Below the pieces are notes generated by a model. That model was given only the letters and a program-made list of their open reading frames with translations, was not told the origin of the DNA and made no database searches. A stretch of DNA of 6,117 nucleotides from Minisyncoccota bacterium (lineage in GTDB: Bacteria > Verrucomicrobiota > Lentisphaeria > Oligosphaerales > MVZH01), in assembly GCA_021734725.1 (NCBI GenBank), contig JAIPIM010000249.1, positions 1 to 6,117 on the forward strand, read 5' to 3'. Made by a program: the position numbers and the translations under genes. Positions 1-4,973 of this stretch are shown piece by piece. Position 1 is the first letter of the stretch. Each line of letters begins with the position of its first letter.

Positions 1-27
1 CAGACCATCCTGGTCTGTTTTGTTTTT
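1..27 (+). terminator. Rho-independent terminator of an upstream gene
   Basis: A perfect 7-bp inverted repeat, CAGACCA at 1-7 and TGGTCTG at 11-17, encloses a TCC loop and is followed directly by a T-rich tract (TTTTGTTTTT, 18-27). This is the classic layout of an intrinsic terminator read on the plus strand. The stem may extend to the left of the window. It implies that a plus-strand gene ends just outside the left edge and that the cluster starting at 457 is a separate transcription unit. Confidence 0.8.
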
Positions 28-124
28 AACTCACTGGTAATATGGCACTTCCATTTATTAATACAATATATGTAAGCTTTAATATGTGTGTGTTATTAAA
101 CAGGTCCGCTTAATTAGGGACTAG

Positions 125-185
125 CAGGCTGTCGGACTTAGCACCTCGAATCTGATGGATTCGAGCCACTAAATCCGACAGCCTG
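125..185. repeat. Long imperfect palindrome (61 nt), probably a mobile-element end or interspersed hairpin
   Basis: The outer arms are 12 bp and perfect: CAGGCTGTCGGA at 125-136 and TCCGACAGCCTG at 174-185. After one mismatch, four more pairs form (TTAG 138-141 with CTAA 169-172). After a 3-nt internal loop, eight pairs follow (CTCGAATC 145-152 with GATTCGAG 158-165), closing on the loop TGATG. There is no T-tract after it, so it is a poor terminator candidate. It lies next to two more hairpins and a transposase fragment, so a terminal or subterminal element repeat, or a MITE-like repeat, is the likeliest reading. Confidence 0.7.
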
Positions 186-189
186 ATAT

Positions 190-220
190 CGCTGAAAAGC
201 CGGAATCCGGCTTTTCAGCG
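190..220. repeat. Near-perfect 31-nt palindrome with 15-bp arms
   Basis: The left arm at 190-204 (CGCTGAAAAGCCGGA) and the right arm at 206-220 (TCCGGCTTTTCAGCG) are exact reverse complements around a single central A. As RNA or single-stranded DNA this folds to about 14 bp with a 3-nt loop, which would be very stable. It starts five bases after the 125-185 palindrome and touches the next hairpin, so the three form one tandem structured block. No T-run follows. Confidence 0.7.
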
Positions 221-242
221 GACGGTTAGCGACATTACCGTC
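221..242. repeat. Third small hairpin of the palindrome block
   Basis: GACGGT (221-226) pairs perfectly with ACCGTC (237-242) across a 10-nt loop. Its right arm overlaps the stop codon of the transposase fragment (241-243, minus strand). Alone this 6-bp stem would mean little. It is listed because it directly continues the two larger palindromes and ends at the transposase remnant. Part of it, ACGGTTAGCGAC at 222-233, resembles ACCGTTAGCCGAC at 399-411 on the other side of the transposase fragment. Confidence 0.4.
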
Positions 243-348
243 ACAAAAAAGAGGGCACACCGAAACCTTCCACCAGTTCAACGATGAAGCGCGCGATATG
301 ATTCTTCGGGAGCCAGTCCCGAAGATCGGGCGGCATAAGCAGTGACAT
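241..348 (-). pseudogene. Truncated IS1182/IS5-like transposase, N-terminal 35 residues only
   Basis: Reading the minus strand from the ATG at 348-346 gives a 35-residue peptide containing MSLLMPPDLRDWLP, KNHIARFIVELVE and GFGVPSF, ending at TGA (243-241). The pattern L-[ML]-P-P-x-L-x-[DE]-W-[LV]-P-x-[ND]-H-x-[AV]-R-F matches the very N-terminus of DDE transposases with the DUF772-type N-terminal domain (IS1182 and related IS5-like groups). These are normally about 400-500 residues. Only the first helical segment remains. The reading frame stops where the hairpin block begins, and no DDE catalytic domain is found in the flanks. A purine-rich AAAGAAA lies immediately before the start. I read it as the relic of an insertion sequence that lost its interior, or as the coding stub of a non-autonomous derivative. 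The family call is by recognition of the motif only. Confidence 0.7.
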
Positions 349-353
349 TTCTT

Positions 354-383
354 TTTTTGCGTTTATAGTGCTTGTTTTTGCGT
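354..383. repeat. Two 9-bp direct repeats, TTTTTGCGT, 21 bp apart
   Basis: TTTTTGCGT occurs at 354-362 and again at 375-383. The start-to-start distance is 21 bp, close to two turns of B-DNA, which would place both copies on the same face of the helix. They lie between the transposase start and the first gene of the cluster. They could be a protein-binding pair (transposase subterminal sites or a regulator of the cluster) or chance in a T-rich stretch. Confidence 0.25.
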
Positions 384-388
384 GCGTA

Positions 389-418
389 TTGGATGGTCAC
401 CGTTAGCCGACGTATAGC
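389..418 (+). promoter_or_regulatory. Weak sigma-70-like promoter candidate for the 457-4519 gene run
   Basis: TTGGAT (389-394) matches four of six bases of the -35 consensus. After an 18-bp spacer, TATAGC (413-418) matches four of six bases of the -10 consensus. A start near 425 would leave a leader of about 30 nt before the ATG at 457. This is the best plus-strand match I found before the first gene, but it is weak, and PVC-group promoters are poorly defined. Confidence 0.25.
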
Positions 419-456
419 AATCCGCTGCACACCGGGAAGCAAAGGATAAGAAAACG

Positions 457-1578
457 ATGGATATCAGACCCTGTCGCCCCAAGTGGAAGGGCACAATGAC
501 CGACCGGGAACGCTTCAACAATCAGATGCATTACAAACCGGTCGATCGATGCTTCAACATGGAGTTCGGATACTGGAACGAGAATTTCGAGACGTGGGAT
601 ATCTTTCGTGAAAACGGCATCAGGAACAACGCACAGGCCGATGTCTTCTTTAACTTCGACCGCATCGCGGGTGTCGGCGGTAAAACTTGGATGAGCCCCC
701 CCTTCCCGAACGAAGTCATTGAAGAAACCGAGACCAGCACAATTTTACGAAACGGTGACGGCCTCCTGGCAGAAATCCCGAAGGACGCCCATGACACGAT
801 CCCGCATTATCTGGAATCGTCGATAAAAACCCCGGAGGATTGGAAACGAGTCAAAGATGAACGCTTCCGGCGCGACGACCCCGCGCGAAAAATCGATGTG
901 CATAAGCTCATAGCGGCTCATCCGACGACACGGAATTACCCCCTCGGCGTGAGTTGCGGATCCATGATCGGAAAAATTCGGGACATGCTTACGTTTGAGG
1001 GGCTGGCATACGCTTGCTACGATTATCCGGATATGGTGGAAGACATGGTTGAAACCGCCTGTGTCCTGGTTGAGGACTTCCTGGACCAGGTTCTGGGTAA
1101 ATTGGATTTTGATTACGCCAGCGGATGGGAAGATATCTGCTTTAAAAACGGACCGATCGTGTCATTGGACTTTTTCACCGAAGTAGTCGTCCCCCGCTAC
1201 GTCCGGATAGGCAAGAAAATCCACGCGCACGGTATTGATCTGTGGTATACCGACTGCGATGGCGATGTCCGGCCTCTGCTGCCGGGTTTCCTGAAAGCCG
1301 GCATCAACTGCCTCTTTCCGTACGAGGTCAACAGCTGCATCCACCCCGTTAAACTGCTTGACGAATACGGGAAAGACCTCAGGATCATGGGCGGCGTGGA
1401 TAAAATGGAACTGGGCAAAGGGCCGGAGGCTATTAAAGCGTATCTCGAGTCGCTTGTGCCAGCCGTCGAACGAGGGGGCTACATCCCCTTCTGCGACCAT
1501 CGCTGTCCCCCCAATGTGAAGCCCGAAGATTATCTTTACTATCTCGATCTGAAAGAAAAAATGTTCGGCATGAAGTAA
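457..1578 (+). CDS. Uroporphyrinogen decarboxylase (URO-D)-like family protein, not HemE; possible methyltransferase
   Basis: The 373-residue product has the layout of a URO-D superfamily (PF01208) TIM barrel. The N-terminus carries a TDRERFNNQMHYKPVDR block (residues 15-31). Later come GGVDK (312-316), a DCDGD loop (266-270) and a C-terminal GGYIPFCDHRCPPNVKPEDY block (340-359). Heme-pathway HemE has an RQAGRY-type propionate-binding motif near the N-terminus; here that region reads MEFGYW (35-40), so this is not a normal HemE. Related methylcobamide:CoM methyltransferases (MtaA, CmuA) hold zinc through an H-x-C motif and a distant Cys. Here H256-A-H258 and C346 (within FCDHRC) occupy roughly comparable places, so a metal site is possible. 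An AAGGA site (442-446) sits 10 nt before the ATG at 457. An alternative ATG at 496 (residue 14, just before TDRERF) has GGAAGGG upstream and matches the usual family start, so the first 13 residues are uncertain. It is probably the first gene of a run that continues with a sugar isomerase-like protein. The exact reaction is unknown. Confidence 0.85.
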   Translation: MDIRPCRPKWKGTMTDRERFNNQMHYKPVDRCFNMEFGYWNENFETWDIFRENGIRNNAQADVFFNFDRIAGVGGKTWMSPPFPNEVIEETETSTILRNGDGLLAEIPKDAHDTIPHYLESSIKTPEDWKRVKDERFRRDDPARKIDVHKLIAAHPTTRNYPLGVSCGSMIGKIRDMLTFEGLAYACYDYPDMVEDMVETACVLVEDFLDQVLGKLDFDYASGWEDICFKNGPIVSLDFFTEVVVPRYVRIGKKIHAHGIDLWYTDCDGDVRPLLPGFLKAGINCLFPYEVNSCIHPVKLLDEYGKDLRIMGGVDKMELGKGPEAIKAYLESLVPAVERGGYIPFCDHRCPPNVKPEDYLYYLDLKEKMFGMK

Positions 1579-1600
1579 CACCGAACCAACACCAGACCGC

Positions 1601-1608
1601 AGGAGGAG
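1601..1608 (+). promoter_or_regulatory. Strong ribosome binding site of the isomerase/epimerase gene
   Basis: AGGAGGAG at 1601-1608 lies 7 nt before the ATG at 1616 and is an excellent Shine-Dalgarno match. It is the strongest such site in the four-gene run. It fixes the start of this gene and suggests efficient translation compared with the weak sites of its neighbours. Confidence 0.8.
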
Positions 1609-1615
1609 TAACGTT

Positions 1616-2404
1616 ATGGCATCCAAACTCGCTGTCCAGATGTACACCATCCGAGACCACACCGGCACCGCCAAAGAATTGGCCGAATCATTCCGGAAAA
1701 TCGCCGATATCGGGTATCCCGCCGTCCAACTCTCCGCCGTCGGCGCCATGAACGGAGACGCACCCGAAGTGTCCGCTTCAGACTGTAAGAAAATGCTGGA
1801 CGATCACGGCCTGACGTGTGTCGCCACGCATCGTCCGTGGAACGCGCTCATGAACGAAACGGATTCCGAAATTGACTTTCATAAGACCATCGACTGTGAT
1901 TTTGCCGCCATCGGCGGGATTCCCCCCGAGTACGGCCACACCGCGGAAGGCTATCGCAGATTCCTGGCGGACGCCAAACCTGTGATTGCAAAATTGAAAG
2001 CGGCCGGAATCAAATTCGGACATCACAACCACAGTCATGAATTTGTGCGTGTCGAACGGCATGGCATGACGTTGGAGGATATTCTCATTGAAGAGGGCGG
2101 GCCGGACCTCATGATGGAACTCGATCTCTACTGGGTTCAGAACGCAGGTGTCTATCCAGTCCGCATCATCGAACGCTGCCGCGGACGCGTCCCTTTTATC
2201 CACCTCAAAGACAAAGAAGTTGTAGTGGATGAAGGGCCCGTAATGGCCCCCATAGGCGAAGGAAACCTTGACTGGGACCACATCATTCCCGCATGCGAAG
2301 ACGCCGGCGTAGAGTGGTACGGCATTGAGCAGGATACCTGTCGCAGGGATCCTTTCGACTGTCTCAAGGCAAGCTTCGATTTCCTCACGGGTAAAGGACT
2401 GTAA
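1616..2404 (+). CDS. Sugar phosphate isomerase/epimerase (xylose isomerase-like TIM barrel, AP endonuclease 2 superfamily)
   Basis: The 262-residue product has the length and motif order of the PF01261 family, which includes IolE/IolI, hydroxypyruvate isomerase and ketose 3-epimerases. It begins with LAVQMYTIRD (5-14), where the first strand enters the barrel. GHHNHSHEF (135-143), MELDLYW (167-173), FIHLKD (194-199), PIGEGNLDW (212-220) and YGIEQD (235-240) follow. By analogy with IolI-type enzymes, E142, D170, H196 and E238 are the likely divalent-metal ligands that support proton transfer at the carbon next to the carbonyl. All four are present, so the enzyme is probably active. There is no signal peptide, so it is cytosolic. 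It starts 37 nt after the URO-D-like gene behind a strong ribosome binding site. The substrate cannot be told from sequence. A cyclitol, a keto-sugar or a dehydratase-type inosose reaction are all possible, and the nearby Gfo/Idh/MocA gene fits such a pathway. Confidence 0.88.
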   Translation: MASKLAVQMYTIRDHTGTAKELAESFRKIADIGYPAVQLSAVGAMNGDAPEVSASDCKKMLDDHGLTCVATHRPWNALMNETDSEIDFHKTIDCDFAAIGGIPPEYGHTAEGYRRFLADAKPVIAKLKAAGIKFGHHNHSHEFVRVERHGMTLEDILIEEGGPDLMMELDLYWVQNAGVYPVRIIERCRGRVPFIHLKDKEVVVDEGPVMAPIGEGNLDWDHIIPACEDAGVEWYGIEQDTCRRDPFDCLKASFDFLTGKGL

Positions 2405-2453
2405 CTGCAACGACGGTAAGCGTTGATCTTTCCCCGTGAAAGAAACGAATACA

Positions 2454-3161
2454 ATGCCTGCTGTACCGATCGTTTACGAAGACAATCACTTGCTGGTTGT
2501 CTGTAAACCGGTCAATGTTCCCACTCAGGAGGATCGGACGCGCGATCCCGATGTCCTTTCACTCTTGAAGCAGTATTTGAAAGAACGGTACCGAAAACCG
2601 GGCAACGTTTTCCTCGGAATGGTTCATCGCCTGGACCGACCGGTGGGCGGGGTCATGGTGTTCGCGAAAACTTCAAAATGCGCGTCCCGGCTGTCGGAAC
2701 AGATTCGGCAGCGCACAATCCGCAAGGAGTACTCGGCGGTCGTCCATGGTAAACCGACCCCACCCGAGGCCCGGCTCGATCATGACTTGCGCTACGATCC
2801 AAGGACAAACACGGCCAGCATCACGCCCGACGCGGAGACTGTGGGCACAAAGCACGCCGTCCTGCGGTACACGTGCGTCGCACAAGAAACACACTTGTCT
2901 CTGGTTCATGTTTACCTCGAAACAGGGCGACGGCACCAGATTCGTGTACAACTCGCGGCCATCGGCAATCCAATCTATGCCGATACAAAATACGGAGGCG
3001 GCGATCGAGGCAGGAGTGAGCCTATTGCGCTGTGGTCAACAGTGCTGACCCTGCGGCATCCCACAAAACACCGTGTCATGCGTTTCACGTGTTCGCCCCC
3101 CCCTGTTCATCCATGGAACCTGTTCCATTTTCCGGAACAACAAAACGTAGAGGAGCTTTGA
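2454..3161 (+). CDS. RluA-family RNA pseudouridine synthase (no S4 domain)
   Basis: The product (235 residues from the ATG at 2454) isomerises uridine to pseudouridine in rRNA or tRNA. It opens directly with the catalytic fold: IVYEDNHLLVVCKPVNVPTQ (6-25, strand and KP turn). The signature GMVHRLDRPVGGVMVFAKT follows at about 55-73, with the catalytic Asp at D61 of HRLD. KEYSAVVHG (about 92-100), TGRRHQIRVQL (about 157-167) and IYADTKYGG (about 174-182) complete the family pattern. No S4 RNA-binding domain precedes it, so it resembles the shorter RluA/TruC-like members rather than RluC or RluD. Its RNA target cannot be assigned. A GTG at 2436 in the same frame would add six residues (KETNT follows the start). 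Neither start has a good Shine-Dalgarno sequence, and homologues usually begin close to IVYED, so I prefer 2454. It is an RNA-modification gene embedded in a metabolic run, 49 nt after the isomerase and 8 nt before the oxidoreductase start. Confidence 0.92.
   Translation: MPAVPIVYEDNHLLVVCKPVNVPTQEDRTRDPDVLSLLKQYLKERYRKPGNVFLGMVHRLDRPVGGVMVFAKTSKCASRLSEQIRQRTIRKEYSAVVHGKPTPPEARLDHDLRYDPRTNTASITPDAETVGTKHAVLRYTCVAQETHLSLVHVYLETGRRHQIRVQLAAIGNPIYADTKYGGGDRGRSEPIALWSTVLTLRHPTKHRVMRFTCSPPPVHPWNLFHFPEQQNVEEL
3151..3155 (+). promoter_or_regulatory. Ribosome binding site of the oxidoreductase gene, inside the end of the synthase gene
   Basis: AGGAG at 3151-3155 lies in the last codons of the pseudouridine synthase, whose TGA is at 3159-3161. 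It is 14 nt before the ATG at 3170, somewhat longer than usual. An in-frame TTG at 3158 is only 2 nt from it, too close to be used. The frame is open further upstream to 3032, but that part overlaps the synthase in another frame and carries no oxidoreductase motif. ATG 3170, directly before the Rossmann strand, is the sensible start. The layout suggests translational coupling. Confidence 0.55.
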
Positions 3162-3169
3162 ATTCAGGC

Positions 3170-4519
3170 ATGTCAACCCGAACGCGATACGCTCAAGTCG
3201 GACTCGGCGGACGCCACGAAATGTTTCGCACGGCCGTCGGCGGCAAACACAAAGACAGCGGGCAGATGGTGGGCTTTTGCGACGTGAACGAAGGACGTAT
3301 AAAACTTGCCGTCAAGGATCATTTGGAACAAACCGGGGACACAGTACCCGGCTATCATGCTGATGAGTTTGATCGCATGATCAAAGACACCAAGCCGGAC
3401 TGCGTTATTGTCACAACCAAAGACTGCTTCCATGACACGTACATTCGCCGGGCCATGGAACTGGGCTGCAACGCGATTACGGAAAAGCCGATGACCACCG
3501 ACGAAACCAAATGTCGAGCCATCCTCGATACAATAAAACGCACGGGCAAAACTCTTAAGGTCACCTTCAATTACCGCTATTCTCCACCACGCACGCAAAT
3601 CAAGGATCTCCTCATGTCAGGTGTCATCGGAGAGGTCCTTTCCGTCGATTTCCATTGGCTGCTGAACACCGCGCACGGAGCCGATTACTTTCGTCGCTGG
3701 CATCGGAACAAGCAAAATTCCGGAGGACTCATGGTTCACAAGGCCACGCACCACTTCGATCTGGTCAATTGGTGGCTGTCCACGGTTCCCGAGACTGTCT
3801 ATGCCAACGGTCACTTGAAGTTCTACACGCCGGAGACCGCCGATCGTTACGGCCTCAGCAATCGGGCGGAGCGGTGCCATGAATGCCCGGAACAAGAGCG
3901 CTGTCCGTTCTGCCTGAAGCTCGCCGACAACCCACGCCAGAAAGAACTTTACCTCGACTGCGAGCAATACGACGGTTACCATCGGGACCAGTGCGTGTTC
4001 AGTGACAAAATCGATATCGAAGATTCCATGAACTTGGTCGTTCAATATCGTAACGGCGCGAAAATGAGCTATTCGCTGAACGCCTTCGCTCCTTGGGAGG
4101 GTCATATCGTTACATTCAACGGCACGAAAGGCCGCCTTGAACATAAATGCGAAGAAACGGTGTACACCAATGCCGACGGCTCAATTCCAGGAGCACTGAA
4201 ACCCGAAGGCACCTGGACACACATATACCCACACTGGAAACCAGCACAGGAAATCGACGTTTGGCAAGGAGAAGGGGGGCACGGCGGCGCCGATCCCGTG
4301 ATGTTGGACTACATTTTTGACCCGGCAGGACAATCGCGGGACACATACATGCGTGCCGCCGACGAACGCGCCGGTGCTTGGTCGATCATGACCGGCGTAG
4401 CCGCCAATCACGCCATGCGCGCAGGCACGGCGGTGACGATCAACAACCTGGTTGGACACATCGACATGCCGGACTACCCTGACATGCCGTCGCCAGTGGA
4501 CCCGCTGCCTCTGCCCTGA
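3170..4519 (+). CDS. Gfo/Idh/MocA-family NAD(P)-dependent oxidoreductase with a cysteine cluster
   Basis: The 449-residue product has an N-terminal Rossmann fold and a C-terminal Gfo/Idh/MocA alpha/beta domain. It begins YAQVGLGGRHEMF (7-19), with a GxGxR-type dinucleotide loop. CDVN (37-40) follows, where D38 would contact the adenosine ribose, and then the hallmark EKP (105-107). GGLMVHKATHHFDLVNWW (185-202) holds the usual substrate-side Lys/His residues (K191, H195). Such enzymes oxidise or reduce hydroxyls of sugars, inositols or sugar derivatives. Family members are often 330-400 residues; the extra length here includes a segment at 236-275 with C236-x2-C239-x5-C245-x2-C248, C264 and C275, which could bind metal or make disulfides. 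No signal peptide or Tat motif is visible, so it is probably cytosolic. The tail (DMPDYPDMPSPVDPLPLP, 432-449) is proline- and aspartate-rich. It starts 8 nt after the pseudouridine synthase and is the last gene of the run. The fold is certain; the substrate is unknown. Confidence 0.9.
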   Translation: MSTRTRYAQVGLGGRHEMFRTAVGGKHKDSGQMVGFCDVNEGRIKLAVKDHLEQTGDTVPGYHADEFDRMIKDTKPDCVIVTTKDCFHDTYIRRAMELGCNAITEKPMTTDETKCRAILDTIKRTGKTLKVTFNYRYSPPRTQIKDLLMSGVIGEVLSVDFHWLLNTAHGADYFRRWHRNKQNSGGLMVHKATHHFDLVNWWLSTVPETVYANGHLKFYTPETADRYGLSNRAERCHECPEQERCPFCLKLADNPRQKELYLDCEQYDGYHRDQCVFSDKIDIEDSMNLVVQYRNGAKMSYSLNAFAPWEGHIVTFNGTKGRLEHKCEETVYTNADGSIPGALKPEGTWTHIYPHWKPAQEIDVWQGEGGHGGADPVMLDYIFDPAGQSRDTYMRAADERAGAWSIMTGVAANHAMRAGTAVTINNLVGHIDMPDYPDMPSPVDPLPLP

Positions 4520-4549
4520 AAGCACTTTCCTGTTCCTTCACTGCCACGA

Positions 4550-4584
4550 CCTCTGAATGAGCATCTTGCGCGCAGGGTTTTTTT
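4550..4584 (+). terminator. Possible weak intrinsic terminator after the oxidoreductase gene
   Basis: CCTCTG (4550-4555) can pair with CAGGG (4573-4577) if one T bulges out, closing a loop of about 17 nt, and seven T residues follow at 4578-4584. The stem is short and imperfect. The position, 30 nt after the stop codon of the last gene in the run, and the uninterrupted T-run are what support it. Confidence 0.3.
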
Positions 4585-4623
4585 GGCCTTAAAGGTATAT
4601 AAGGTGATAACTTTTTATGAGTA

Positions 4624-4776
4624 ATGCCTTGATGCATGTTGAAAGGCATGTATTTTATGGCGTTCGCAACAGGATGAAACGTCTGAGCGAACGTTCTCGG
4701 GAAGAGGCCTGTTCAAACTCTGCATAACGTCGTGGAATACTTAAGCAGCCAACTCAGCTTGAGCAAAAATCCACGA
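4624..4776. other. Cluster of inverted repeats, candidate structured RNA or leader
   Basis: Three foldable units follow one another. ATGCCTT (4624-4630) pairs with AAGGCAT (4643-4649). CGTTCGC (4661-4667) pairs with GCGAACG (4687-4693). A two-tier hairpin then pairs TCGTGGA (4730-4736) with TCCACGA (4770-4776), and inside it CTTAAGC (4740-4746) with GCTTGAG (4757-4763, one G-U). The span between the second and third units can add AGAG/CTCT pairs (4703-4706 with 4718-4721). No known riboswitch or ncRNA family is recognised. It could be a small RNA, part of the long leader of the PEP-CTERM gene, a terminator for the upstream run, or chance; 7-bp arms at these distances are not decisive. Confidence 0.3.
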
Positions 4777-4910
4777 TTGCATTGATGAAATCATTTAAGA
4801 CTCTTCATATGCAAAGCATCCCTTGAGCGCGTCACTGTGGCGGCTGCATGGGAGGGTGCAGAGTTCGGACCTCATTGAACGCCAATCCGTAGGGGATAGT
4901 GAAGAAAAGA

Positions 4911-4942
4911 GATCCCGCGCAAGAAGACGGACCCCGGGGATC
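4911..4942 (+). promoter_or_regulatory. Hairpin just upstream of the PEP-CTERM ribosome binding site
   Basis: GATCCC (4911-4916) and GGGATC (4937-4942) form a 6-bp stem 21 nt before the GGAGG of the next gene. The right half contains the self-complementary CCCCGGGG (4932-4939), which offers a competing fold. In the mRNA leader it might influence access to the ribosome binding site, but no ligand or regulator is implied. Confidence 0.2.
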
Positions 4943-4963
4943 GAGAAATCGAATTCACTAATT

Positions 4964-4968
4964 GGAGG
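4964..4968 (+). promoter_or_regulatory. Ribosome binding site fixing the start of the PEP-CTERM gene
   Basis: GGAGG at 4964-4968 is 5 nt before the ATG at 4974. A TTG four codons earlier (4962) overlaps the Shine-Dalgarno sequence itself and cannot be the true start. Starting at 4974 also places the basic and hydrophobic signal-peptide segments at the exact N-terminus. Confidence 0.75.
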
Positions 4969-4973
4969 AAACA

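Larger units (their letters stand above)
4520..4973. other. Non-coding gap between the metabolic run and the PEP-CTERM gene
   Basis: No convincing coding sequence lies in these 454 bases. Short open frames exist (for example 31 codons from 4632 and a frame from 4823), but they lack ribosome binding sites or recognisable motifs, and the latter runs into the next gene out of frame. The gap holds a possible terminator (4550-4584), a series of inverted repeats (4624-4776) and a hairpin (4911-4942). A faint promoter-like pair, TTGATG (4782-4787) and CATATG (4806-4811) with an 18-bp spacer, is the best sigma-70-like candidate I saw for the downstream gene, but it is weak. No sigma-54 GG-N10-GC element was found. 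Confidence 0.5.

Noticed and set aside
125..185. tRNA or tRNA-like gene, because of the TTCGA-containing stem
   Set aside because: The folded structure is a single long two-tier hairpin. There is no cloverleaf with acceptor, D and anticodon arms.
457..1578. Calling the first gene hemE (heme biosynthesis)
   Set aside because: The N-terminal propionate-binding motif of HemE is missing and the neighbours are sugar-metabolism genes, so only the superfamily is assigned.
1162..1749. Long minus-strand open frame of 195 codons
   Set aside because: It lies antisense across the end of the URO-D-like gene and the start of the isomerase gene, both of which carry clear family motifs. Its own translation has no recognisable motif, so it is a shadow frame.
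1778..2410. Minus-strand open frame of 210 codons
   Set aside because: It is antisense to the isomerase gene, whose metal-ligand motifs are intact in the plus-strand frame. No domain is seen in the antisense product.
3032..3169. Upstream extension of the oxidoreductase frame by 46 codons
   Set aside because: This part overlaps the pseudouridine synthase in another frame and precedes the Rossmann strand without homology. The ATG at 3170 behind AGGAG is a better start.
4632..4727. Small 31-codon plus-strand frame starting MHVERHVFYG
   Set aside because: There is no Shine-Dalgarno sequence, no recognisable motif, and it runs through two inverted repeats. Chance is the simpler explanation.
4520..4973. 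Sigma-54 (PrsR-type) promoter expected for some PEP-CTERM genes
   Set aside because: No GG-N10-GC pair was found. The nearest, TGGAATACTTAAGC around 4733-4746, has one base too few between GG and GC.
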